Origin: Salipiger abyssi
Lineage (GTDB): Bacteria; Pseudomonadota; Alphaproteobacteria; Rhodobacterales; Rhodobacteraceae
NCBI RefSeq assembly: GCF_001975705.1
Contig: NZ_CP015093.1
Coordinates: 3,542,501 to 3,606,500, forward strand
Direction: 5' to 3'
DNA length: 64,000 bases
Part shown: positions 35,475-43,454 of the stretch, piece by piece
Layout of the letters: each line of letters starts with the position of its first letter
Numbering within the stretch: the stretch's first letter is position 1
Notes under the pieces: model-generated
What the model was told of the DNA's origin: nothing
Databases searched by the model: none
The model's input: only the letters and a program-made list of their open reading frames with translations
Made by a program: the position numbers and the translations under genes

Positions 35475-36110
35475 ATGACTGTGATCCTTTGTTATGGCGA
35501 CAGCAACACCCATGGCACGCGGCCGATGCGTGTCGCGGGCGTCTCTGAGCGGCATGCGCGCGCGCAGCGCTGGCCAGAGGTCATGGCGCGCGCCCTGGGC
35601 GCCGGGCATGAGGTGATCTCCGAGGGGCTGCCGGGGCGCACCACCGTGCACGACGATCCGGTCGAGGGCGGAGAGCGGAACGGTATCAAGGTGTTGCCGG
35701 CGATTCTTCACAGTCACAAGCCGATCGACCTGATGATCCTGATGCTGGGGACGAACGATCTCAAACACCGGTTTTCGGTCGGCGCCTATGAGATCGCGCG
35801 CTCGGTCGAACGTATCCTGCTGGCCACCCGCGCCGAGGCGGTGACAAGGGGCGAGCTGATCGTCTGCCCGGCGCCGGCGCGCGAGACCGGCACGCTGACG
35901 GATGTCTTTGCCGGGGCCGAAGCGCGGCAGGCCGGGCTCCAGGCGCATATGCGCGCGGTGGCCGACCGCCATGATTGCGGTTTTGTCGAGGCCGGCGCGC
36001 ATGTCGCGGTCTCGCCGGGCGACGGTGTGCATTGGGAGGCAGACCAGCATGAGAGATTCGGTGCCGTGATGGCAGAGCAGGCGCGCATCGCGCTGGGGCG
36101 GTTGCGGTGA
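35475..36110 (+). CDS. SGNH/GDSL-family hydrolase (arylesterase type)
   Basis: A 211-residue esterase without signal peptide. Block I ILCYGDSNTHG holds the nucleophile serine, the Gly block SEGLPGRTT follows, block III is LGTNDLKHRF, and block V DGVHWEADQH carries the Asp-His pair. This arrangement resembles acyl-CoA thioesterase I / arylesterase-type cytoplasmic SGNH enzymes; substrate unknown. The stop overlaps the next start (GTGA), so it is coupled to the lipocalin-like lipoprotein. Confidence 0.88.
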   Translation: MTVILCYGDSNTHGTRPMRVAGVSERHARAQRWPEVMARALGAGHEVISEGLPGRTTVHDDPVEGGERNGIKVLPAILHSHKPIDLMILMLGTNDLKHRFSVGAYEIARSVERILLATRAEAVTRGELIVCPAPARETGTLTDVFAGAEARQAGLQAHMRAVADRHDCGFVEAGAHVAVSPGDGVHWEADQHERFGAVMAEQARIALGRLR

Positions 36111-36556
36111 GGCGCGGGCTCGCGGCGCTGCTGCTGCTCGCCGCCTGCGCCGGGACGCCTGACCTGCCGCAGGTGACGATTCCGCTGCGCAACCCCACCG
36201 CGCCGGTTGCGAGCCAGGCTGATGCCACGGCTGCACGGCTCTCGGGCGATTGGGTCGTGGTTCAGGGCGCGGGCATGGCGCCGGGCACCCGGCTGCGCTT
36301 TTCCGACCGCGTGATGGCGCTCGACGGCGTTTCCATGCCGATGGCGGCACGGGGCGCGGGCCGGTTCGAACTGGCGGGGCAGACGGTCTGGGTGCACTGG
36401 CTGGACGCCGACAACCGGACGGCGGCGATGGGCGATCCCGCCGGCGCGCGCGTCTGGATCATGGACCGCAGCGGCGCCCCGGGCGAGCGGCTGCGCGCGG
36501 CGCGCGAGATCCTCGACTGGTACGGCTATGACCTGCGCCGTCTCGACCGTCTTTGA
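36107..36556 (+). CDS. Lipocalin-like lipoprotein
   Basis: A 149-residue protein starting at a GTG that overlaps the preceding stop. The signal ends in a lipobox LLAACAG, with lipidated Cys at about residue 15. After a Pro-rich spacer, RLSGDWVVVQGAG resembles the first strand of lipocalins (G-x-W), followed by short beta strands (TRLRFSD, RFELAGQTVWVHWLD, ARVWIMDRSG). It probably sits on the inner face of the outer membrane and carries a hydrophobic ligand; that is inference from fold resemblance. Confidence 0.7.
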   Translation: MRRGLAALLLLAACAGTPDLPQVTIPLRNPTAPVASQADATAARLSGDWVVVQGAGMAPGTRLRFSDRVMALDGVSMPMAARGAGRFELAGQTVWVHWLDADNRTAAMGDPAGARVWIMDRSGAPGERLRAAREILDWYGYDLRRLDRL

Positions 36557-36706
36557 GCCGGCGTAGGGGCTTCTCGCTGAATTATGCGGCAGGCTGGTCT
36601 TTCCCTCGCGTCAATGGCATGAAAAGGCTCGCAACCACTTGCGGTTTCACGCAAAACTGACCCGCAGGATGCGGGGAGAGGCATCTTTGAATCTGAAACT
36701 GGCCGT

Positions 36707-38431
36707 ATGACGCGAGATTTTTCACGCCTTTTGACGCCGCGCTCGATCGCCTTGATCGGGACGGAGCTCTGGTGCCGCGGGGTGATCGACAACCTGCGGG
36801 CCATGGGCTTTGTCTGGGATATCTGGCCGGTGGTGCCAGGCTGCCGCGCCGTGGCGGGCATGCGCGCCTTCGAGTCGATCGAGAGGCTGCCGGCACCGCC
36901 GGATACCGGCTTTGTCGAAGCCGACGGGGATTCGGCGGTCGAGGCTGTCAGGGCGCTTGCGGCGCGCGGCGCCGGCGCTGCGCTCTGCGCCGGGCGGGCG
37001 GATCCCCGGGCGCTGGCGGCGGCGGCGGCGGCGGGGCGGATGCCGGTGCTGGGGCCGGGCTGTCAGGGCATCATCAACGCGCTGGAGCGGGCGCCGGTCT
37101 GGGATGGCACGCATGGGCTGCGCCCGGTCAAGCGCGGCGTGGCGATTCTGACCCGCAGCGCCAGCCTGGCGCAGACCCTGTCGATGCAGCGCCGTGGCCT
37201 GCCCATCGCCTGCCTGGTGGCGGCGGCGCCGGGCGCTGCGCAGACCGGGATCGCACGGCTCGGCGAGGCGCTGCTCCAGGACGACCGTATCACCGCTCTG
37301 GGCATTCAGGCCGAGGAGCTCGGCGATCCGGAGGCGTTTCTGGCGCTGTCGCAGACGGCGGAACGGCTGGGCAAGCCGGTCGTGGTGCTGCGTGCCGGAG
37401 ACGACCCGGGCGCGGAGGCGCTGATCGCACGCGGCGGCATGGCGCGGCTGCGCAGCCCCGAGGCGCTGCTGGAGGCGCTGAAGGTGCTGCATGTGGTGGG
37501 TGCGCTGCCGGCCAATGCGCTGGCTGCGTTGGCCTGCACCGGCGGCACCGCGCAGATGGTGCGCGATCTGGCAGCCCGGCACGGGCTGCGTTTCGCGCCG
37601 TTTTCCGAGGCGCAGCGCCATGCGTTGGCGCAGGATCTCGGTGCCGGCGACACGCTGGAAAATCCGCTCGATTGCAGCCCTGCGCTCCGCCGCTCTACGC
37701 CACGCCTGGCGCGGGTGTTTTCCGAGGTGATGTCGGGCGCGGCGGTGCTGACGCTGGTAGTGCTCGATTGCCCGCGCGAGGATCTTTGCGACGACGAGAG
37801 CTGGCAGCATGTGGCTGAGGCCGCGGTCGCGGCGCGGACCCGCGTCGGCATGCCGCTGGCCATCGTCTCGACCCTGCCCGAAGGCATGCCTGAAGCCCGC
37901 GCCGAGGCGCTGATCGGGCAAAAGCTGATCCCGCTGGCGGGGCTTGCGGCGGGGCTCGAGGCGCTCGCCGCCTGTGTCACGCTGGGCGGCCCGCTGCGCC
38001 ACCCGGCGCCGCTTTTCATGCCCGCAGCGCCGGGCACGCCGCCACAGCCCGGTGCGGACCCTGCTGTCGCGCGGGCGACGCTGGCGGCGAAGGGCCTCCA
38101 TCTGCTGCCCGCCGATGCCGAGCCGGAGGGGCCGGCGCTGCTGCTGCACCTCACGGCCGATCCGGCCTACGGCTATGTCATGACCTTCGCGGTCGGCGCG
38201 GCGCGGGTCTCGGGCCTGTTGCCGCTGCGCGAGGGCGAGGCGCAGGCGCTGCTCTCGGCACTGCCGCTAACGCGTGAGGAGGTGGCGGCGGTTGTTCCCG
38301 CGCTGCTCTCGGTGCAGGATTACGTCATCGCTCAGGGCGGGAGCGTGGCCGAGCTGGAGCTCGGCTTTCGACCGGGAGGGCCCGGGCGGGCGCTGGCCAG
38401 CGGGCTGCGCATCCGCGCCGGGGGCGGCTGA
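36707..38431 (+). CDS. Acyl-CoA synthetase (NDP-forming) type protein lacking the ATP-grasp N-lobe
   Basis: A 574-residue protein built like the ADP-forming acyl-CoA synthetases: a CoA-binding Rossmann domain (1-125, LLTPRSIALIGTELWCRGV), then two succinyl-CoA-ligase-like domains (about 130-440, with GVAILTRSASLAQTL and LACTGGTAQMV). The ATP-grasp region is severely shortened: only the part around LLHLTADPAYGYVMTFAVG (about 485-505) and the end remain, and the usual N-terminal lobe with its KxxGI...HKTDxGG motif is missing. The phosphohistidine region is also altered. Catalysis as an ATP-dependent ligase is doubtful. No clear ribosome site precedes the ATG at 36707. Confidence 0.75.
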   Translation: MTRDFSRLLTPRSIALIGTELWCRGVIDNLRAMGFVWDIWPVVPGCRAVAGMRAFESIERLPAPPDTGFVEADGDSAVEAVRALAARGAGAALCAGRADPRALAAAAAAGRMPVLGPGCQGIINALERAPVWDGTHGLRPVKRGVAILTRSASLAQTLSMQRRGLPIACLVAAAPGAAQTGIARLGEALLQDDRITALGIQAEELGDPEAFLALSQTAERLGKPVVVLRAGDDPGAEALIARGGMARLRSPEALLEALKVLHVVGALPANALAALACTGGTAQMVRDLAARHGLRFAPFSEAQRHALAQDLGAGDTLENPLDCSPALRRSTPRLARVFSEVMSGAAVLTLVVLDCPREDLCDDESWQHVAEAAVAARTRVGMPLAIVSTLPEGMPEARAEALIGQKLIPLAGLAAGLEALAACVTLGGPLRHPAPLFMPAAPGTPPQPGADPAVARATLAAKGLHLLPADAEPEGPALLLHLTADPAYGYVMTFAVGAARVSGLLPLREGEAQALLSALPLTREEVAAVVPALLSVQDYVIAQGGSVAELELGFRPGGPGRALASGLRIRAGGG

Positions 38432-38455
38432 GGACGAAGGCAAGGGACATCGCGC

Positions 38456-39727
38456 ATGCAGGACAAACGGCTTTTCCTGACCGGGCTCTTCGAGGCTGCG
38501 GTCGCTGCCGCTGACCCCGAGCTGGCGCTGCGCGCGGCGCTGCCGGAGCGACCGAAGGGGCGCACGGTGGTGATCGGGCTCGGCAAAGGGGCGGCACAGC
38601 TTGCCGCCGCCTTTGAGCGGCTCTGGGACGGGCCGGTCGAGGGGGTGGTCGTCACCCGCTACGGCTATGCGGCGCCCTGCGCGCAGCTCCGCGTGATGGA
38701 GGCCGCGCATCCTGTTCCGGACGCGGCGGGGCTCGACGCCACGGCGGCGCTGTTCGAGGCGGTCTCGGGGCTCACGGAAGACGATCTCGTCGTGGCGCTG
38801 GTCTGCGGCGGCGGGTCGGCACTGCTGCCGGCGCCGCCCGAGGGGCTGACGCTGGAGGACGAACAGGCGCTGAACCGGGCGCTTCTCGGGTCGGGCGCGC
38901 CCATCGGCGTGATGAATGCCATCCGCAAACACGCGAGCCGGATCAAGGGCGGGCGGCTGGCGGCAGCCTGCGCGCCGGCGCGGGTGGTGAGCCTGATCGT
39001 CTCGGACGTGCCGGGCGACGATCCCGCTCAGGTCGCCTCCGGGCCCACGGTGCCCGATACGGTGGATGCAAGGATGGCGCTCGGCATGGTGGAGGCGTGG
39101 AATATTGCGCTGCCCGAGCGCGTGCTGGCGCATATCCGCAGCGCAGCCTCGGAGGCGCCGATGCCGGACGACCCGGTCTTTGCCCGCAATGAGGTGCATG
39201 TGGTGGCCTCGGCCCGGTTGTCGCTGGAAGCCGCCGCGCGCAAGGCCGAGGCGGCGGGGGTGCCGGCGGCGATCCTGTCGGATTCGGTCGAGGGCGAGGC
39301 GCGGGATGTCGGGCTCGTGCATGCGGCCATTGCCCGCGAGGTGGCGGCGCGGGGCCGGCCTTTTGCGCCGCCGGTGGTGCTGCTCTCGGGCGGCGAGACC
39401 ACGGTGACGCTGCGCGGCGAGGGCGGGCGCGGCGGACGCAATACCGAGTTCCTGCTGGCCTTTGCCCATGCCATCGACGGGGTGGCGGGCGTGCACGCGC
39501 TGGCCGCCGATACCGACGGGATCGACGGGTCCGAGGACAATGCCGGCGCCTTTGCCGATGCTGGCACGGCGGCGCGCCTGCGCGAGACCGGTGAGGATGC
39601 CATGACGCTGCTCTCGCGCAACGATGCCTGGAGCGCCTTTGACCGGGTGGGCGCGCTCTTCGTGCCCGGTCCGACCGGGACGAATGTCAACGATTTCCGC
39701 GCCATACTAATCGCGGCGCCCGAATAG
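38456..39727 (+). CDS. Glycerate 2-kinase (MOFRL family)
   Basis: A 423-residue kinase that phosphorylates D-glycerate to 2-phosphoglycerate. The N-terminal DUF4147-type domain shows VVIGLGKGAAQLAAAFE, EAAHPVPDAAG, ALVCGGGSALLPAPPEGL and NAIRKHASRIKGGRLA; the C-terminal MOFRL domain shows VLLSGGETTVTLRGEGGRGG, FLLAFAHAI and ALAADTDGIDGSEDNAGAF. It feeds glycerate from the serine cycle or tartronate routes into glycolysis. It lies 24 bases after the preceding gene, with AAGGCAAGGG before the ATG. Confidence 0.92.
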   Translation: MQDKRLFLTGLFEAAVAAADPELALRAALPERPKGRTVVIGLGKGAAQLAAAFERLWDGPVEGVVVTRYGYAAPCAQLRVMEAAHPVPDAAGLDATAALFEAVSGLTEDDLVVALVCGGGSALLPAPPEGLTLEDEQALNRALLGSGAPIGVMNAIRKHASRIKGGRLAAACAPARVVSLIVSDVPGDDPAQVASGPTVPDTVDARMALGMVEAWNIALPERVLAHIRSAASEAPMPDDPVFARNEVHVVASARLSLEAAARKAEAAGVPAAILSDSVEGEARDVGLVHAAIAREVAARGRPFAPPVVLLSGGETTVTLRGEGGRGGRNTEFLLAFAHAIDGVAGVHALAADTDGIDGSEDNAGAFADAGTAARLRETGEDAMTLLSRNDAWSAFDRVGALFVPGPTGTNVNDFRAILIAAPE

Positions 39728-39736
39728 CGCGCGTCT

Positions 39737-39752
39737 GGCGGGCGATCCCGCC
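39737..39752. terminator. Hairpin between two convergent genes
   Basis: A perfect 6-bp GGCGGG / CCCGCC stem with loop CGAT in the 37-base gap between the glycerate kinase and the nucleotidyltransferase gene. It looks like a shortened member of the GGTGGGC-type intergenic hairpins seen at 5693 and 57526. No T-run. Confidence 0.45.
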
Positions 39753-39764
39753 CACCGGTCACCC

Positions 39765-40385
39765 TTATGGCTGCAAGCCGCAGACTGCGGCCTGCGCCGC
39801 CTCCCAGTCGCGCCAGGCTTCCGGCGTGTCGAGATCGGTGAGCGCGCGTTTGCCCGGCAGGGCCACATTGCGCACCCGGTGCGCATTGGCCGCCAGCACC
39901 GCCTTGGCGCCCATGTCGCCGCTCAGCGCGAGCAGCGCCGGAAAGCAGTCGGCGGGGAACAGCACCGGATGGCCCGGCGTGCCGTCCTCGGCGGTGGCGC
40001 GCTGGATCGTCGGGCGCGGCACCGCGCGGAACGCGGCGATGACGCGGGCCATGTCCTCGGTGGCGATCTCCGGCATGTCGGCCGGCAGGATCATCACCGC
40101 GTCGAGCCCGCGCGGCAGCAGACCCACCCCGCGACGCAGCGACGAGGACATGCCGAGATCGGCATCGGGCACCTCGACGACCTGCACCGGCAGCCCGCTC
40201 AGCGCCCCGGCGCGCGGATGGTCATGGCCCGGCAGGGCCACGGCGACGTGATCGGCAGCGGCAAGCGCTGCGACAGCCTGACGGCGCAGGAGCGGCTGGC
40301 CCCCGACATCCATCAGCAGCTTGTCGGTCCCGCGCATCCGGCGACTGGCTCCGGCGGCGGGAAGCAGAATAGCGATTCCTCCCAT
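39765..40385 (-). CDS. MobA-like nucleotidyltransferase (molybdenum cofactor cytidylyltransferase type)
   Basis: A 206-residue protein with the nucleotidyltransferase start IAILLPAAGASRRMRGTDKLL (the G-x-S-x-R-M-G loop and lysine), and the metal site AVMILPADMPEI. The later GTPGHPVLFPADCF is typical of the MocA/MobA-like group, which cytidylylates molybdopterin for xanthine dehydrogenase-type enzymes. AAGGG precedes the ATG at 40385; a TTG start 27 bases upstream is less likely. No molybdoenzyme gene is nearby, but a MoxR ATPase of the class used for such enzymes lies 6 kb away. Confidence 0.82.
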   Translation of the reverse strand: MGGIAILLPAAGASRRMRGTDKLLMDVGGQPLLRRQAVAALAAADHVAVALPGHDHPRAGALSGLPVQVVEVPDADLGMSSSLRRGVGLLPRGLDAVMILPADMPEIATEDMARVIAAFRAVPRPTIQRATAEDGTPGHPVLFPADCFPALLALSGDMGAKAVLAANAHRVRNVALPGKRALTDLDTPEAWRDWEAAQAAVCGLQP

Positions 40386-40509
40386 GGCGCCCTTATAACG
40401 AAGTTTCGCCAACCTGTGCGTGTTTTTTCCAAATCTGTCGGAAAAGCCCCTTTGGCGAACTGTTAACCTTTGTTAATTTTTCCGGGGACATCGCGAAAGG
40501 GGAAGGGCC

Positions 40510-40743
40510 ATGGCGTCGCTGTTACTCTCGTTGTTCGCAGCCTCGGCGCTTGCACTGTCGCCGATCTCGGGCGCGGGCGCGGCAGAAAGCGGTCTGAGGC
40601 AGCGTATCGAGGCGTTGCAGCCACAGGCGCTACATCCCGTTGCGTGCTGCAAAACCTGCCGCAAGGGCAAGGCCTGCGGTGATAGCTGCATCAGCCGCGA
40701 CAAGACATGCCGCAAGGGGCCGGGCTGCGCCTGTGACGGGTAA
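40510..40743 (+). CDS. Small secreted cysteine-rich protein
   Basis: A 77-residue protein with a Sec signal (cleavage near GAGAA, residue 25) and a C-terminal cysteine cluster: C46, C47, C50, C56, C60, C67, C73 and C75, spaced CCxxCxxxxxCxxxC...C...CxC, with many lysines between. The pattern suggests metal binding or a disulfide-rich peptide. GGGGAAGGG stands before the ATG. It lies alone, upstream of a histidine kinase on the same strand. AT-rich DNA on both sides carries TTAA motifs that may be regulatory. Function unknown. Confidence 0.75.
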   Translation: MASLLLSLFAASALALSPISGAGAAESGLRQRIEALQPQALHPVACCKTCRKGKACGDSCISRDKTCRKGPGCACDG

Positions 40744-40836
40744 CTATCCCGTTAACCATTAAGAATTGTTGACGGCGCCGGCGCCGAGGTTAAATAGCAT
40801 TCTCGGATTTCTCAGAACCTTACGGGACGTAATGGC

Positions 40837-42018
40837 ATGGTCTTGGCGCAGACGCCTGAAGACGAACACGCGCGGCTTGCCGAACTGAAAAGCTTCGGCG
40901 TCCTGGACAGCGCTCCGGATCCGGCCTTCGACGAGGTGGTGGACCTGCTCGCGCAGATGCTCGACATGCCGGTGGCACTGGTCAGCCTGCTGGACGAGCG
41001 CCGGCAATGGTTCCGCGCCCGCCACGGGATCGAGCTGGCGGAGACGCCGGTCGATCAGGCGATTTGCTCCCATGCGATCCTGTCGGATGAGCTTCTGGAG
41101 ATCGAGGACACGCTGGCCGACCCGCGCAGCGCCGAAAATCCGTTTTGCTGCGGCGTGCTGGGGGATATGCGCTATTACGCCGGTGTTCCCCTGATCACCC
41201 GGGCCGGGCACCGCATCGGCACGCTCTGCGTGCTGGATCACAAGCCGCGCAAGCTCACCCCGCCACAGCGGCAGTTGCTGACGGTGATGGCGCGGCAGGT
41301 CATGCGGCAGCTCGATCTCCAGCGTGCGCTGCGCAACAAGGAGGTGCTGCGCGAGGAAATCGACCACCGGGTGAAGAACTCGCTTCAGACCGTGGCCTCG
41401 ACGATCCGTCTCTATCGCGCGCGCATCGATTCGCCCGAGGCGAAGGAGGCGCTGAACGCGGTGGAGCGCCGGGTCGACGCCATTGCGCAGCTGCATGCGG
41501 AGCTGAACCTGACCTCCAAGATGCATCACGTACAGATCGATTCCTATCTCGAGCGCGTCTCGCTGCTTTTGCAGCGCCATGTGCCGCAGGGCATGCGGAT
41601 CCGCTCCGAAGCGGCGCCGATGGAGGTGGATTCGCGCATCGCTGCGGCGCTCGGGGTGATCGCCAACGAGTTCGTCGCCAATGCCGCGAAATACGCCCGC
41701 CCGGCGGAGGGGAACGCGGTGGAGATCCGGTTCGAGTTGCTGAGCAGCGGTCCCGGTCAGGTGCAGTTCCTGTGCCGCGACAACGGCGCGGCACGGCCCT
41801 CCGATCCCGCCGCCGACATGCTCGGCTCGACCGCACTCGGCGCGCGGCTGATGGAGGCGGCGGCGGCGCAGGCGGGCGGCAGGCTCACCCATGGCCGCGA
41901 GGATGACGGCTATGTGCTGCGCGCCGAGCTGCCGCTGGATCCGGGCGCAGAGCTGAGCCCGTCAGAAGCCTCGGTCACTCCGCAACCGGCGCCAGGGGGC
42001 GCACCCGCAGCCGGGTAA
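40837..42018 (+). CDS. GAF-domain sensor histidine kinase, HisKA_2/HWE type
   Basis: A 393-residue soluble kinase. The GAF domain (about 20-165) contains VALVSLLDERRQWFRARHGI and YYAGVPLITRAGHRIGTLCV. The phosphoacceptor His is in EEIDHRVKNSLQTVAS (about 172), typical of HisKA_2/HWE kinases, and a HATPase domain follows with VIANEFVANAAKYARP (N box). Kinases of this type often feed the general stress response or light responses in alphaproteobacteria, but no response regulator is adjacent. Its last 44 bases overlap the end of the convergent CBS/DUF21 gene. Confidence 0.88.
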   Translation: MVLAQTPEDEHARLAELKSFGVLDSAPDPAFDEVVDLLAQMLDMPVALVSLLDERRQWFRARHGIELAETPVDQAICSHAILSDELLEIEDTLADPRSAENPFCCGVLGDMRYYAGVPLITRAGHRIGTLCVLDHKPRKLTPPQRQLLTVMARQVMRQLDLQRALRNKEVLREEIDHRVKNSLQTVASTIRLYRARIDSPEAKEALNAVERRVDAIAQLHAELNLTSKMHHVQIDSYLERVSLLLQRHVPQGMRIRSEAAPMEVDSRIAAALGVIANEFVANAAKYARPAEGNAVEIRFELLSSGPGQVQFLCRDNGAARPSDPAADMLGSTALGARLMEAAAAQAGGRLTHGREDDGYVLRAELPLDPGAELSPSEASVTPQPAPGGAPAAG

Positions 42019-43300
42019 TCCGGTTGTGCTCGCGCTCCATCACCTCGAAGCGGAAGCCGTGAAAGCTGAAGCGCTGGCCCGGGGTGGGGATCATCTGCGC
42101 CTCGTGAATTACCAGCCCGGCGATGGTGTTGGCCTCGTCGTCGGGCAGCGACCAGTCGGTGGCGCGATTGAGATCGCGGATCGTCATGGCGCCGTCGAGC
42201 CAGTACCAGCCATCGTCGCCCGCCTTGACCTGATGTTCGGCATCCGGGTCGTGCTCGTCGGTGATCTCGCCGACGATCTCCTCCAGGATGTCCTCCAGTG
42301 TCAGCAGCCCTTCGAGCGAGCCGTATTCGTCGACCACCAGCGCGAAATGCGTGTGCTTGCGCAGGAAATTGCGCATCTGATCGGCCAGCGTGGTGGTGTC
42401 GGGCACGAAATAGGGTTTCATCATCACATCGGCGATGCGGAAATCGTCCAGCGCTTCGAAGCCGCGGTCGCCGGCCTTGGCCATGGTCTCGTACATGGCG
42501 CGCATGAGATCCTTGGCATGGGCGACGCCGATGATGTTCTCGGGATCGTCGCGGAAGATCGGCAGGCGGGTGTGGTTGCTCTCCAGACATTGCTGGAGGA
42601 TGGCGCGCGGGTCGTGCGCCGCGTCGATCATCTCGATATTGGAGCGGTGCAGCATGATTTCCTCGACCGTGCGCTCGGCGAGATCGAGCGCGCCGAGGAT
42701 GCGGTCGCGATCCTCTTTCTCGACCACGCCCTCGGAATGGCCCAGTTGCAACGCGCCGGCGATCTCCTCGCGCACGGCGAGGATCTGGCTGTCCGGATCG
42801 GTCTGCACCCCGAAGATCCGCAGCATCAGCCGCACGAAGGCCCGGATGGCCGCCACGACGGGCGAGAACACCAGAATCACCATGGAGATCGGGCCCGAGA
42901 CGCGGCTGGCGGCGAGCTCGGGATTGGTGATGGCGTAGGTCTTGGGCAGCACCTCGGCAAAGATCAGCACCAGCAGCGTCATGATCAGCGTCGCCAGCGC
43001 CACACCGCTGTCGCCGAAGAGCGAGGTGAAGAGCGCTGTGGCCAGCGAGGTGGCGAGGATATTGACCAGGTTGTTGCCGAGCAGCACCGAGCCGATCAGC
43101 CGTTCATTGTCCTCGGTGATCCTGAGCGCGGTGTCGGCGCCCTTGGAGCCGCGATCCTGGGCGGCGCGCAGCTTGCCGCGCGAGGCGGCGGTGAGCGCGG
43201 TCTCCGAGCCCGAGAAGAAGGCGGAGAGGAGGATCAGCACGACGATGGCGCCGGCGGTGATCCAGAGGGCTGCGTCGGTGGCGGCGGTGGTCGCGTCCAT
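41975..43300 (-). CDS. DUF21/CBS/CorC_HlyC-domain membrane protein (TlyC/CorC family)
   Basis: A 441-residue protein. The N-terminal DUF21 membrane domain (about 1-190) has four hydrophobic segments and FFSGSETALTAASRGKLRA; a CBS pair lies at about 210-335 (VMMKPYFVPDTTTLADQM, FALVVDEYGSLEGLLTLEDI); and the CorC_HlyC transporter-associated domain ends the protein. Members are tied to magnesium/cobalt efflux, although often named hemolysins. The ATG at 43300 is chosen because the first membrane helix follows; no strong ribosome site is seen. Confidence 0.9.
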   Translation of the reverse strand: MDATTAATDAALWITAGAIVVLILLSAFFSGSETALTAASRGKLRAAQDRGSKGADTALRITEDNERLIGSVLLGNNLVNILATSLATALFTSLFGDSGVALATLIMTLLVLIFAEVLPKTYAITNPELAASRVSGPISMVILVFSPVVAAIRAFVRLMLRIFGVQTDPDSQILAVREEIAGALQLGHSEGVVEKEDRDRILGALDLAERTVEEIMLHRSNIEMIDAAHDPRAILQQCLESNHTRLPIFRDDPENIIGVAHAKDLMRAMYETMAKAGDRGFEALDDFRIADVMMKPYFVPDTTTLADQMRNFLRKHTHFALVVDEYGSLEGLLTLEDILEEIVGEITDEHDPDAEHQVKAGDDGWYWLDGAMTIRDLNRATDWSLPDDEANTIAGLVIHEAQMIPTPGQRFSFHGFRFEVMEREHNRITRLRVRPLAPVAE

Positions 43301-43400
43301 GGTGCTCGTGTTTTTTATGACGGTCCCGGTGGTTATGGGGGCGGGGCCGGCCGGGATCAAGGGCGCCCTCCGCCCTGGGGCGTTACGGCGGGACGGGGCG

Positions 43401-43446
43401 GCAAAAGTTTTCGAAAACTTTTGCAAATTCCTTCGAAGGAATTTGC
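43401..43446. repeat. Two overlapping perfect 24-bp palindromes
   Basis: 43401-43424 and 43423-43446 are each perfect 24-bp palindromes without loop (half-sites GCAAAAGTTTTC and GCAAATTCCTTC) sharing the two bases GC. They lie eight bases after the xerD stop, in the 154-base gap before the CBS gene. AT-rich in a GC-rich neighbourhood. They may end xerD transcription as alternating hairpins, or bind a dimeric protein. Confidence 0.9.
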
Positions 43447-43454
43447 CGCGCGGT

